From positions 1 to 64,000 of the forward strand of contig NZ_JIAI01000010.1 in the NCBI RefSeq assembly GCF_000620785.1: a stretch of 64,000 nucleotides of DNA, written 5' to 3'. How positions within the stretch are numbered: position 1 is the first letter of the stretch; the number at the start of each line of letters is the position of its first letter. Source of the stretch: Actinospineispora acaciae DSM 45401 (GTDB lineage Bacteria > Actinomycetota > Actinomycetes > Mycobacteriales > Pseudonocardiaceae). The notes below the pieces were generated by a model that saw only the letters and a list, made by a program, of their open reading frames with translations, made no database searches and had not been told where the DNA came from. The position numbers and the translations under genes were made by a program. Shown piece after piece: positions 23,687 to 32,821 of this stretch.

Positions 23687-24978
23687 CCGCCGTCGCGCTC
23701 CACGTGCGGGTAGGCACCCGTGAACGGCTGGTGGTTGCCCATGGTGCCGGCCACCGGGTACGGGTTGGTCGGGTAGATCGAACCGGGCAGCTTCAGCGGC
23801 CCCGGGCGCAGCGGGGTGTTCCCGCCGAAGTTCGGCTTGAGGTAGGCGAAGCTGGCGCCGTCGTCGCCGTAGTGGTGCATGCCGCCGCCGAAGTTGACGA
23901 ACGTGGTGGCGATCTCCCGGCCGTACGGCTTGAGGTAGCGCAGCGCGGGGTTCAGGTCGCGCAGTATGTCGATCGCGGGCGGGAACGTCTCCCTGGCCTC
24001 CTTGCCGAAGTGCGGGATCCGGTGCAGCGTCGGCGGCGCCGCGTCCAGGACCTCGCGCAGCGGCGGCAGCAGGCAGCGCAGGTCGCGGGTGGCCTCCGGG
24101 AGCTGGTCCAGCGCCGAGTTCAGGTCGGGGGCGGCGTCGCGCAGGTCGGCCGCGATGGGGGCCAGCGCCCCGGAGAGGTCCTCGATGTCGCCGCTGGCCT
24201 GATGCGCGCTGTCCAGCACCGGGGGGAGCTTGCGCATGGTCTCCTCCAGCGCCGGCCGCTGTCCGGCCGTGGCGGCGGTGAGCCGGTTCGCGCTGGACAC
24301 CAGCTGGGAGATCTGGCCCTGGCCGGTGTCCAGCGCGTCGAAGATCTGCTCCATCTGGCGGGAGACCTGCTCGAGGTCGGCGGACTGCCTGGCCAGCGCG
24401 TCCAGCGCGGTGTCGCCGTTGCGTCCGATGTCGGACAGCCCGGCCATCACCCCGGACAGGTCCTTGGACCTCCCGTCGGTGGACTGGCTCAGCGAGCGCA
24501 CCACGCCGCCCAGCGAGTCGCGGGTCGGCTTGTCCAGCCCGGCGAGCACGTCGCGCAGCTGCACCACCGGTTTGACCGCCGTGCGCGGCAGCACGGTGCC
24601 GCTGGGCAGCGCCGGGCCGGTGCCGTCGACCAGGCGCACCATCGGCTGGCCGGTCAGCGCCTTCTCGGAGATCTGCACGGTGGCGCCCTGGTGCACGGGC
24701 GTCGCCACCTCGTCGAGCGCCAGCTCCAGCCGGATGTCCTGCCCGACGCGAGTCACGGCCGCCACCTTGCCGACCGGCACGCCGGCCACCTGCACGTCCG
24801 AGAACGGCACGATGTTGGCGGCGGTGTCGGTGTCCATCGAGACGCGGTAGTCCCTGGTCTTGGTGAAGCCGGGGATGTAGCCGCCGGCCTGCGCGTACAG
24901 GTATCCGGTCAGGGTGGCGATGGCCAGCACGAACGCCACCAGCGTGAGCGTCCGGAACCCGGCTGCTGAGAGTCTCAC
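23683..24978 (-). CDS. Mce-family (MlaD domain) protein, sixth of the operon
   Basis: A 431-residue Mce protein. One N-terminal span (about 7-28) is followed by an MlaD domain (about 36-115; VQVAGVPVGKVAAVTRVG is the core strand pair) and a long helical Mce domain. The C-terminal part contains RCLLPPLREVLDAAPPTL and HFGKEARETFPPAIDILRDL, typical of MceF/last-position proteins. These form hexamers that carry lipids across the periplasm-like space. GTG 24978 gives a GTGA overlap with the previous gene; GTG 24984 is possible. No lipobox cysteine. Confidence 0.88.
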   Translation of the reverse strand: MRLSAAGFRTLTLVAFVLAIATLTGYLYAQAGGYIPGFTKTRDYRVSMDTDTAANIVPFSDVQVAGVPVGKVAAVTRVGQDIRLELALDEVATPVHQGATVQISEKALTGQPMVRLVDGTGPALPSGTVLPRTAVKPVVQLRDVLAGLDKPTRDSLGGVVRSLSQSTDGRSKDLSGVMAGLSDIGRNGDTALDALARQSADLEQVSRQMEQIFDALDTGQGQISQLVSSANRLTAATAGQRPALEETMRKLPPVLDSAHQASGDIEDLSGALAPIAADLRDAAPDLNSALDQLPEATRDLRCLLPPLREVLDAAPPTLHRIPHFGKEARETFPPAIDILRDLNPALRYLKPYGREIATTFVNFGGGMHHYGDDGASFAYLKPNFGGNTPLRPGPLKLPGSIYPTNPYPVAGTMGNHQPFTGAYPHVERDGG

Positions 24979-26285
24979 CGGCACTCACCGCTCCCCTTCG
25001 CCGGGTACTGACCGATCGGGCTGGGCGCGTCCTGGTACTTGTTGGTGGTCTGCTCGCCGGGCCGCTGTGCGCCGAGCGGGCCGGTGAGGTGGATGGTCAC
25101 GTGGCCCCGGCCGAAACCGCCGTTCTTGTCGCTGCCCGACCACATCGAGTTGGTGTTGTAGGTGAACGCGCCCAGGTCGTACATCCACGGCGCGACCTTG
25201 GCGGTGTACTCGTCCAGGCAGCCGGTGACCGGGGCCAGGTCGTCGAACGCCTCCCGCAGGTCGCGGGTGATCGGCCGCAGGTCCTTGACGATCTCCTTCG
25301 CCTTGGACACCACCGACTCGGCGGCGTGCACCGTGTCGCGCAGCGGGTCGACCATGTCGGTCACCGAGGACAGCGCCCCCGGCAGCTCGTCGGAGGCCGC
25401 CTGGAGGTTGTCCAGCGCGGGGTTGAGCTCGTGGGTCAGCTCGGAGGTCTTGTCCAGGGCGGTGCGCAGCTCGTCGGTGGTGCCGGGCAGCTCGCGCAGC
25501 GCGGCGCTCAGCTCGGCGTCGCGTTGCGCGAGCGTGCGCAGGGTGGCCTGGGTGGAGTCGACGAGGCTGGTCAACCGCGCGTCGTTGTGCCCGAGCGCGC
25601 TGGAGATGTCGGCCAGCGCGGTGATCAGCTTCTGGATGTTGTCGTGGCGGACCTTCAGCCGTTCCACCACCGGGCGCAGGGTTTTCAGTGACTTGTCGGC
25701 CGCTTTCAGGTCCGGGCCGAGCGTCTGGGGGGCGTTGGCCAGCGCGTTGTCCGACTCGGCGAGCAGGCTGGTCAGCGCGACGCGGGAGCGGTCGTCCAGC
25801 TTGTCCAGCACCTCGTCGGGCTGGACCGGGCGGGAGGTCTGGGCCAGCGGGATGACGCCGCCCTCGGGCAGCTCCTTGGCGGGCGGGGCGCCGGGGTTGA
25901 GCGTGATGTACATCTGGTTGAGCGGGTTCACCGGGCGCAGCACCACGTGGGCGTTGTCGTAGATCGGGTGCCCCGGCTCGATCCGCAGCGTGACCAGCGA
26001 GGTGTGGTGGTCGGTGGGCTCGCTGGCGGTGATCAGCCCGACCGGGACGCCGGCGATCCGCACCTCCTGGGAGTTGCCGGGGCTCACCGAGACCGCGTCC
26101 GCCAGCTCGACCTTGAACTCGAAGCGCTGCGCCCACGGCGGGGTGAAGCTGGCGTAGGTGAGCAGGTAGCCGGCGGCGGCCAGGCCGAGCGCCACCAGCA
26201 CGGCCAGCGCGGTGACGTCGCGGCCCAGGCCGGGCACGGTCCGCAGCCGCTGCCAGCGTTCGCGCAGGCTCCGGCGCGGGCTCAT
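24975..26285 (-). CDS. Mce-family protein, fifth of the operon
   Basis: A 436-residue Mce protein. It has a basic N-terminus (RRSLRERWQRLR), one span at about 25-45, and an MlaD domain (46-130) with QEVRIAGVPVGLITASE and VVLRPVNPLNQMYITLNPG. A long coiled helical region follows. The tail holds GCLDEYTAKVAPWMYDLGAF and an asparagine-rich segment. In mycobacteria the fifth position is the lipoprotein (LprK/MceE), but no lipobox cysteine is visible here. ATGA overlaps on both sides show translational coupling. Confidence 0.88.
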   Translation of the reverse strand: MSPRRSLRERWQRLRTVPGLGRDVTALAVLVALGLAAAGYLLTYASFTPPWAQRFEFKVELADAVSVSPGNSQEVRIAGVPVGLITASEPTDHHTSLVTLRIEPGHPIYDNAHVVLRPVNPLNQMYITLNPGAPPAKELPEGGVIPLAQTSRPVQPDEVLDKLDDRSRVALTSLLAESDNALANAPQTLGPDLKAADKSLKTLRPVVERLKVRHDNIQKLITALADISSALGHNDARLTSLVDSTQATLRTLAQRDAELSAALRELPGTTDELRTALDKTSELTHELNPALDNLQAASDELPGALSSVTDMVDPLRDTVHAAESVVSKAKEIVKDLRPITRDLREAFDDLAPVTGCLDEYTAKVAPWMYDLGAFTYNTNSMWSGSDKNGGFGRGHVTIHLTGPLGAQRPGEQTTNKYQDAPSPIGQYPAKGSGECR

Positions 26286-27766
26286 CGGTCGGTCCCCTTC
26301 TTCGGCTTGCCCAACAGCGGTCCGAGCAGCGAGCGGTCCTTCTCCGGTGCGGGCTCGTCGGGTTTCGGGGTCGCGGCGGGGTTGGACGGGTCGAGTACGG
26401 GCGGTCGCAGGCCCGGGTCGGGTGGCTCCAGCGCCTGCAGGCCGGGCGGGATCTGCGTGGGCGGGCGCTGGTGCGGCGGTCCCCACATGGTGGACAGCAG
26501 GTTCTGCAGGTCGCGCGCGCCGGGGCCGGTGCCCATCACGCCGTTGGCGCCGGTGCCGATCTCGAACCCGAGCATGTGCGAGGTGGAGTTCATGTACGAG
26601 GTGGCGTTGGACGCGTTGGCCAGCAGGTAGGCGAACTGCTCGTAGAACTTGGAGCCGTCGCCGCCGTTCGGGTACTTCGGTGCCTGGCCGCGCCACTCGG
26701 AGTTCAGCTCGTGCAGGATCGGGCCGTTGATCCGGTCCAGCACCGGGCCGTGCAGGTCTTCGAGCACCTCGGTGCCACGGTCGATGGCCGGCACCAGCTC
26801 GTGCAGCAGCGGCTTGACCTCCTCCAGCAGCGGGCGCAGGTCGCACAGCAGCGGACGCAACTCGGCGAGCGCCGGGTCCAGCTTCTTCAGCAGCGGGTCC
26901 AGCTCCTGGATGGAGGGACGCACGTCGTGCGCGGTGGCGGTCAGCTTGTCCAGCGTGACGCTCAGGTCGTCGGCGCCCCGGCGGGTGGCCTCCATGGTGT
27001 CCGGCAGCTCGGCGATGGTGCGCGCGATCGGCCCGGAGTTGGTGCCGAGCACCCGGGAGGTGTCGGCCAGCGAGTCGACCACCGAGCGCAGCTGGTCGGG
27101 CTTGGCGGACAGCACGCGGGCGGTGGCGTCCAGGTCCTTGACCAGCCTGGCGAGGTCGGAGTCCGGGTTCTGGCCGCGCAGCGCGTCGGCCACCACGCCG
27201 GCCGGTTCGAGGCCGGACGGGGCGTTGGCCAGGAACCGCTGGAGGTCACCGCCGGCGCCGGTGCGCAGGGTGGTGTCCAGGCGTTCGGTCATGCCGGCCA
27301 TGCCCGCGCGGGCGTCGGCCGGCAGCGCGGACAGCACCTTGTCCAGCTCCACGGGCAGCCGGGTGCGGGCGGCCGGGATGGTGTACGCGGTGAACTCGCC
27401 GCGCGCGCCGCCGGAGGTCAGCTCGACGTAGTAGACGCCGCCCAGGATCGTGGTCGGGCGCACCGTCGCGGTCGGCTCCTTGCCGAGCAGCGCGCGGGTG
27501 CCGTTGTCCACCTTGAGCGTGACGACGATGTTCTTGTCCCGCTGCTCTACGTCTTGGACTACTCCAATTTTTGAGCCCGACATCTTCACGACGGTGTCGT
27601 CCGGTTGGAGCTTGTAGTTGCGGGCCAGCTCGACGGCGATGGTCTCGCCCGGGCGCAGCACGGTGACCAGGTGGTTCTTGAAGACGAGCAGCGTCGCGAG
27701 GATCCCGGCGGCGGCCAGGATGACCAGCCCGGCGAGCACCGGGCGGCGGTTGAGGTAGCGAACCAT
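26282..27766 (-). CDS. Mce-family protein, fourth of the operon, with proline-rich tail
   Basis: A 494-residue Mce protein. The N-terminal span is at about 9-30, the MlaD domain at 38-118 (VVKMSGSKIGVVQDVEQRD, then TVRPTTILGGVYYVELT), with helical Mce repeats to about 350. The last 70 residues are rich in proline (QIPPGLQALEPPDPGLRPPV), ending in lysines, and are probably an extended surface tail. It starts 6 bases after the third Mce gene and overlaps the fifth by ATGA. Structural subunit of the lipid conduit by family. Confidence 0.88.
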   Translation of the reverse strand: MVRYLNRRPVLAGLVILAAAGILATLLVFKNHLVTVLRPGETIAVELARNYKLQPDDTVVKMSGSKIGVVQDVEQRDKNIVVTLKVDNGTRALLGKEPTATVRPTTILGGVYYVELTSGGARGEFTAYTIPAARTRLPVELDKVLSALPADARAGMAGMTERLDTTLRTGAGGDLQRFLANAPSGLEPAGVVADALRGQNPDSDLARLVKDLDATARVLSAKPDQLRSVVDSLADTSRVLGTNSGPIARTIAELPDTMEATRRGADDLSVTLDKLTATAHDVRPSIQELDPLLKKLDPALAELRPLLCDLRPLLEEVKPLLHELVPAIDRGTEVLEDLHGPVLDRINGPILHELNSEWRGQAPKYPNGGDGSKFYEQFAYLLANASNATSYMNSTSHMLGFEIGTGANGVMGTGPGARDLQNLLSTMWGPPHQRPPTQIPPGLQALEPPDPGLRPPVLDPSNPAATPKPDEPAPEKDRSLLGPLLGKPKKGTDR

Positions 27767-27772
27767 GCGCGC

Positions 27773-29035
27773 CTACCTCCCCGGGACCAGTGCGCCGTTG
27801 GGGTCCCGCTGCCGGTACGGCTGGCCGGGCACCGGGTACGGGTTGGCGGTGTCCTTCACCGGCAGCTCCTGCAGCGAGGTGAGGCTCGGCATCGCCATCA
27901 TGATCCGGAACCGGTGCTCCCAGCCGTCGTGGCTGGACGAGAGCGTCCCGATGTCGGTGAAGAAGGTGCCAATGTCCTGCGCGAACGGGGCGATCACCCG
28001 CATCGGCGGGGCCGCGGAGGCCAGCCCGTCGCCCAGCCGGGGCACGAACGGGCGGGCGTCGGAGAGGGTGTGCGTGAGGTCGTCCGCCGCCGGTTTGACG
28101 TCGTCGGCCACGCCGGGCACCTTGGCCAGCGGGTCCGGCGCTTCGCGGAACACCCCGCGCAGGTCGGGGGTGGCCCGGCCCAGCGAGCCGGCGCCGGAGC
28201 GCAGCCGGCCGGTGGCGGTGGCCACGTCGGCCAGCGGCTGGTTGGCGGCGTCCAGGGCGCCTCGGGCCGCGCGCAGCGTGGGGGGCAGCTTGTTCAGCGT
28301 GGCGGCCAGTGGCGCGGAGTCGTCCACGCCCAGGGCGCGCAGCGTCTCGTCGGTCTGGTGCAGCAGCTCGGTCCACTGCTGCTCGCGGCCGGCGAACCGG
28401 GTGGCCAGCCGGTCGGTGGTGCGCAGCAGTTTGGGCAGGTCGGTGCGGTCGTTCGTCAGGGTGGTGCTGATCGCTCCCAGGTTGTCCAGGTCGGCGGGGG
28501 CGGTGGAGACAAACTCGTGCAGGCCGGGCCCGTACCCGGCGAGGCCGGTGCCGAGTTGGCGCAGCGCGTTGCCCAGCGCGCGGCGGGTCGCCGGGTCGAA
28601 CACGTCGAGCACCTGGACCAGGTCGTGGGTGGACTCGGTCTGGGCGACCGGCAGCACCGCGTCCCCGAGCGGCCCGCTGGCCGGGGTGCCCGGGCGCAGC
28701 TCGACGAACTTCTGGGCCAGCGTGGACTGGTCATAGATGCCCGCGTAGCCGTCCCGGTTCATCGGGACGCCGCCGTAGAGCTCCATGCTCACCACCGGGT
28801 CGCCGTTCACCAGGTCGATCGCCGAGACGGTGCCGACCTTCACGCCGTTCTGCCTCACCTCGGAGCCGACCTGGAGCTGGCCGATGTCGGTGAACGCGGC
28901 TTTGGCCACCGGCGGGCGCTGCCAGGGCAGCTTGGCCTGGTTGGCGTTGAACGCGATGTAGAACGCGAACAGGACGGCGACCAGCGCCACCAGGCCGATC
29001 AGGAACCTTCGTGCCGCGTGTCTGGAAGGCGCCAT
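27773..29035 (-). CDS. Mce-family protein, third of the operon
   Basis: A 420-residue Mce protein with a basic start, a span at about 10-30, and an MlaD domain with VRQNGVKVGTVSAIDLVNGD and IYDQSTLAQKFVELRPG. A helical Mce domain follows, ending at TFFTDIGTLSSSHDGWEHRF. The C-terminus carries the short proline/asparagine tail common to several Mce proteins. It starts 2 bases after the second gene. No lipobox. Confidence 0.88.
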   Translation of the reverse strand: MAPSRHAARRFLIGLVALVAVLFAFYIAFNANQAKLPWQRPPVAKAAFTDIGQLQVGSEVRQNGVKVGTVSAIDLVNGDPVVSMELYGGVPMNRDGYAGIYDQSTLAQKFVELRPGTPASGPLGDAVLPVAQTESTHDLVQVLDVFDPATRRALGNALRQLGTGLAGYGPGLHEFVSTAPADLDNLGAISTTLTNDRTDLPKLLRTTDRLATRFAGREQQWTELLHQTDETLRALGVDDSAPLAATLNKLPPTLRAARGALDAANQPLADVATATGRLRSGAGSLGRATPDLRGVFREAPDPLAKVPGVADDVKPAADDLTHTLSDARPFVPRLGDGLASAAPPMRVIAPFAQDIGTFFTDIGTLSSSHDGWEHRFRIMMAMPSLTSLQELPVKDTANPYPVPGQPYRQRDPNGALVPGR

Positions 29036-29037
29036 GG

Positions 29038-30522
29038 CTAGTTCCCTCCCTGACGGCCCGTGCCCGGTTTGGCTGCACCCGGTTTGCCCGTGCCCGGGCC
29101 GAGGAGCTGGTCGAACAGGTTGCTCTCCTGTTCTTGGGACAGGCCGGTCGCGCTGTTCGGGTCGCCCTTGGGTTCCGCGGACCCGCCCGCGTCCGGGGCG
29201 TCCGGGTTCGGACCGCCGGGCAGGAACGGCAACCTCGGTGTGCCGGGCCGGCCGGACTGGCCGCTGGGGTCCTTGGGCACCGGGTTGAACGGCGGCGCCG
29301 GGGTGAGGGCCGGCAGCCCGCCGGCCACGGTGTTCAGGTTGGAGGACGGCGACATCACCAGCACCGCCCGGAAGTAGTGCGACAGGCCGTCGTAGCCGCT
29401 GGTGGCCATCGCCCAGTCCGCGACCCCGGTCATCAGGTTCTCCAGCTGGCTGGCCTGGCCGGGGCGGTGCTTGAGCACCTGGTGGCCGAGGTCGTGCACC
29501 GAGCCGCTGACGCTGCGCAGGTCGGCGGCCACGGACCGCAGGTCACGCACCACCGGGCGGGCCTCGTCCAGCAGGACGTCCAGCCGGTGCAGCGCGTCGG
29601 GCAGCGACTCCAGCGCCGGGTTGGCCGCGTCGGCGAAGTCGTGCAGCTCGCGGCTGACGTCGACCAGGTCGTCGGTCACCGGGCGGATGTCCCTGAGCAT
29701 CCCGGCGCCGTTGTCGGCGGCGTCGCCCAGGTGGCCGAGCGTGCGCCGGGCGCTGGCCAGCGTGGACGGCAGCTCGGCCAGGGTGGCGTCGGTGGCCTGC
29801 CGGTTGGCCGCGACCGCGCCCAGGGTCCGGTTCGCGCCGTCGACCAGCGAGTCCAGCGGCTGGGCGAACGCCGTGGCGTTGCGCTGGCTGGACACCACGA
29901 GGTGGTCGAGCACCTGGTTCTGGCGGTCCAGCAGCCGGGACAGCTCGTCCACCTGGCGCAGCGTCGGCTCCAGCCCGCGCAGTGCCTGGGCCACCTTGTC
30001 GCCCTGGCCGCCGTTCGGGCCGCCGAGACCCTCGCCGAGCGTGGTGACCATCGCGGCCAGCGCCGTGGAGGTCGGGTCGTCCAGGGTGTTCAACAGCTGA
30101 TCCAGGTCCACGGCCGCGCTGGTGTGCTCGACGGCGATGACCGTCGGCTCGGGCAGCACCGGCGCGGCCGGCGTGCCCTGCTTGAGCGCGACGAACCGCT
30201 CGCCGAGCAGGCTCACCGGCTCGATCCGCGCGCTGGCGTCGGCGTGCAGCGGGTACACCGAGCGGTCCACCGTCATCTCCACCCGCGCCTGACCGTTGAC
30301 CAGGCGGATCGCGGTGATCTTGCCGACCTCGGCGCCGTTCATCTGCACCTTGTTGCCGGCCACCAGCGGGCTGGAGTCGGCGAACACGGCGGTCAGCGTG
30401 GTCGTCCGGTGACCGCCGGCCAAGGTGACCACCGCGATCGCCCCGACCAGGGCGGCGACCAGCACCAGCGCCACGCCGGTGACCCGGCGCCGGCGGCGTG
30501 CGGTGAGCTCGGGCGCGGTCAC
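29038..30522 (-). CDS. Mce-family protein, second of the operon, with Pro/Gly-rich tail
   Basis: A 494-residue Mce protein. Span about 14-36; MlaD domain 41-117 (KVQMNGAEVGKITAIRLVNG, then IEPVSLLGERFVALKQG); helical Mce domain to about 375. The 100-residue tail is rich in proline, glycine and serine (TPAPPFNPVPKDPSGQSGRP) and is probably disordered outside the membrane. GTG 30522 overlaps the first Mce stop as GTGA. Confidence 0.88.
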   Translation of the reverse strand: MTAPELTARRRRRVTGVALVLVAALVGAIAVVTLAGGHRTTTLTAVFADSSPLVAGNKVQMNGAEVGKITAIRLVNGQARVEMTVDRSVYPLHADASARIEPVSLLGERFVALKQGTPAAPVLPEPTVIAVEHTSAAVDLDQLLNTLDDPTSTALAAMVTTLGEGLGGPNGGQGDKVAQALRGLEPTLRQVDELSRLLDRQNQVLDHLVVSSQRNATAFAQPLDSLVDGANRTLGAVAANRQATDATLAELPSTLASARRTLGHLGDAADNGAGMLRDIRPVTDDLVDVSRELHDFADAANPALESLPDALHRLDVLLDEARPVVRDLRSVAADLRSVSGSVHDLGHQVLKHRPGQASQLENLMTGVADWAMATSGYDGLSHYFRAVLVMSPSSNLNTVAGGLPALTPAPPFNPVPKDPSGQSGRPGTPRLPFLPGGPNPDAPDAGGSAEPKGDPNSATGLSQEQESNLFDQLLGPGTGKPGAAKPGTGRQGGN

Positions 30523-31784
30523 CGGTGACCGCCCCCGTTCGCGTCCTTCCAGGGCTGGCCGACCAGCTCACCGGGCAGGATCTGGGTCTGCACCCTGGCG
30601 CCGGGCGGGAGCACGCCGGGGTTGTTGTCCACCGACATGAGCCCGGGCGTGACGATCAGGGTGGAGATGTAGTTGCCGTTCGAGTCGTAGCCGGACGACA
30701 TGTTCCCCCAGTTGGCGGCGAAGCCGGCGATCTCGGGCGTGTACGGGCGCAGGAAGGCCACCGCCGGCGCCGAGCGCTCCAGCGCGGTCCGCAGCTGGGG
30801 CAGCGTGTCGGTGGCCACGTCCAGGAACTCCGGCGTCGTGCCGAGCAGCCTGGCCAGGTCCTCCAGGATCGGCTTGAGCAGCTTCAGGCTGGGCCGCAGG
30901 TCGCAGAGCACCGCGTTCAGGTTCCTGGCCACGCTGGGCAGCCGGTGCGCGGCCGGGGCCAGGTCCTCCAGCAGCGGGATCGTCGCGTCGGCGGCCGGGG
31001 GCACCTTGTCCAGCGCCTTCTTCGCCGAGTCCAGGGTGTCCGGCAGCGCGGCCAGGCCCTCGCTCAGCTCGCGCTGGTGCACCGCGGCCGCGCCGGTCAT
31101 CCGGTTCAGGTCGAGCACGGTGGAGGACACCTGTCCCTTGCGCGCGGCGACCACCTCGGTGACCTTGTGCAGGTTGGCCAGCAGCGTCTTGATCGCCTCG
31201 CCGTCCGAGCCGATCCCGTTGAGCACCGCGCCGAGCGCCTGCACCGTCGGGCCGGAGGCCTGCAGCGTCTTGTTGAAGTCGGGCTGGCTGCCGTCCAGCG
31301 TCGTGTCGAGCTGCTTGAGCATCGAGCTGAGGTGCGCGCGGGTGGGCGCGTCGAGGGCCTCCAGCAGGTCCTCCACCACCACGTGCTCGGAGCCGGTGTC
31401 GATCATCGCCCGGTCCGGCAGCACGGCGTTGCCCGGCGGCCCCGGCTGCAGCTGCAGGTAGCGCTCGCCGAGCAGCGAGCGCCACTCCACGGTGGCGGTG
31501 GTGCCGGCGCGCAGCGGTTCGGGCAGCTTGTCCACCTCGAAGCTCACCACCGCCCTGTTGCCGCGCGCGGTGACCTCGGTGACCTTGCCGACGGCGAACC
31601 CGCGCAGCTGCACGGGGGTGCCGTCCTGGATCCCGATCGCGTTGACCAGCACGATCGTCAGCCGCTGGCCGGCGCCGAGCTGGCTCACCGCGTAGCCGCC
31701 GACGATGGCGGCCAGCACCAGCACCGCGACCATCGCCGGCACGAGCCGTCGGGTCGTCGGGGACGGGCGGGGGCGGGAGTTCAT
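30519..31784 (-). CDS. Mce-family protein, first of the operon
   Basis: A 421-residue Mce protein. Span about 13-33; MlaD domain 38-115 (VQLRGFAVGKVTEVTARG, then VEWRSLLGERYLQLQPG); helical domain with SVARNLNAVLCDLRPSLKLL; a tail with NWGNMSSGYDSNGNY. ATG 31784 is supported by a GGAGGAAC site; an upstream in-frame extension has no such support. It begins 40 bases after the second YrbE gene and opens the run of six Mce genes. Confidence 0.88.
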   Translation of the reverse strand: MNSRPRPSPTTRRLVPAMVAVLVLAAIVGGYAVSQLGAGQRLTIVLVNAIGIQDGTPVQLRGFAVGKVTEVTARGNRAVVSFEVDKLPEPLRAGTTATVEWRSLLGERYLQLQPGPPGNAVLPDRAMIDTGSEHVVVEDLLEALDAPTRAHLSSMLKQLDTTLDGSQPDFNKTLQASGPTVQALGAVLNGIGSDGEAIKTLLANLHKVTEVVAARKGQVSSTVLDLNRMTGAAAVHQRELSEGLAALPDTLDSAKKALDKVPPAADATIPLLEDLAPAAHRLPSVARNLNAVLCDLRPSLKLLKPILEDLARLLGTTPEFLDVATDTLPQLRTALERSAPAVAFLRPYTPEIAGFAANWGNMSSGYDSNGNYISTLIVTPGLMSVDNNPGVLPPGARVQTQILPGELVGQPWKDANGGGHR

Positions 31785-31824
31785 GGGAGTTCCTCCGGGG
31801 AGCGGAGAGGACGGTGGGGGCCGG

Positions 31825-32661
31825 CTAGTTCGCGATGGGGTTGTTGCCGAAACCGCCCCAGAACGCCTGCTCGATAGCGAGGCCGAGCACACTGACCAAC
31901 ACCATGTTCACCACCATCGACTTCGCGGTGTTCTGGCCGACCCCGACCGGCCCGCCGGACGCGGTGAAACCGTAGTAGCAGCCCACCAGAATGACGACGA
32001 CGCCGAGCACGATGGACAGCAACATCGAGAACAACAGGTCCAGCGGGCTGGTGAACGACCACAGCACGGTCAGGAATCCGCCCTCGGACACCCCGTGCAG
32101 CACGTGCACGACCATGGCCCAGGAACCGAAGTAGAAAAGCCAGATCCCGATCGCGTACAGGAACGGCATCGCGATCAGCGCGGCGAGCAGCCGGGTCGCC
32201 ACGAGATACGCCTTGGGCTCCACGCCCATCACCTCGAGCGCGTCGATCTCCTCGGAGATCCGCGCCGAGCCCAGCTCCGCGACCAGGCCACACCCCACCT
32301 TGGCGGCCAGGATCCAGCCGGACATCTCCGGGCCGGACAACCGCAGCCCGCCCAGCGCGGTGAACACGCTCATGTATCCGCCGGCGCCGAACTGACGCAT
32401 GATGTAGTACCCCTGGACGGCGAAAACCCCGCCGACCAGGAGCTGCATGAAACAGATGATGAACCCGCTGGACAGGATCAGGATTCCGGCCTGCCGGAAT
32501 ATCTCGCTGGAGAACTTCCAGGTGCGCGGCACGGCGGCGAATACCTGGGCGGAGAACCTGATCATATCGACCATGTTCGCCAGCTTCACCGAAAGGCCTC
32601 GCCGAACGGCCTCCACAGATCTCACGGCGGAACTCGACCCGCTACCAGGCGGATTATTCAT
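31825..32661 (-). CDS. YrbE/MlaE-type permease, second
   Basis: A 278-residue ABC permease of the MlaE/YrbE family, with six hydrophobic stretches. The conserved block EISEEIDALEVMGVEPKAYL-like (here from AELGSARISEEIDALEVMG) gives the cytoplasmic coupling helix that meets the ATPase. The C-terminal GFTASGGPVGVGQNTAKSMV is the usual signature. It pairs with the first YrbE to form the inner membrane channel below the Mce hexamer. ATG 32661 starts inside one arm of an 11-bp inverted repeat (32651-32661). Confidence 0.92.
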   Translation of the reverse strand: MNNPPGSGSSSAVRSVEAVRRGLSVKLANMVDMIRFSAQVFAAVPRTWKFSSEIFRQAGILILSSGFIICFMQLLVGGVFAVQGYYIMRQFGAGGYMSVFTALGGLRLSGPEMSGWILAAKVGCGLVAELGSARISEEIDALEVMGVEPKAYLVATRLLAALIAMPFLYAIGIWLFYFGSWAMVVHVLHGVSEGGFLTVLWSFTSPLDLLFSMLLSIVLGVVVILVGCYYGFTASGGPVGVGQNTAKSMVVNMVLVSVLGLAIEQAFWGGFGNNPIAN

Positions 32662-32784
32662 GAGTCCGGCCAGCGACGGCGGACCGGAGGACCGCCCGAG
32701 CGCCGGACCCGCGCCAGACCGACGCGACCCACGAGACCAACGCACCGGCGCGCGACCGCCGAAGGCGGTCTCGATGAATAATCC
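32651..32784. repeat. Spaced inverted repeat between the two yrbE genes
   Basis: GGATTATTCAT (32651-32661) and ATGAATAATCC (32774-32784) are perfect complements, 112 bases apart. The left arm contains the start codon of the second yrbE. On the mRNA the arms could pair and hide that start, so a role in setting YrbE stoichiometry is possible. The 160-base gap itself holds no other gene that I can see. Confidence 0.6.
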
Positions 32785-32821
32785 GACCTCTGAGAGGGAA
32801 TTTAGTCAACGTGAGCCATCC

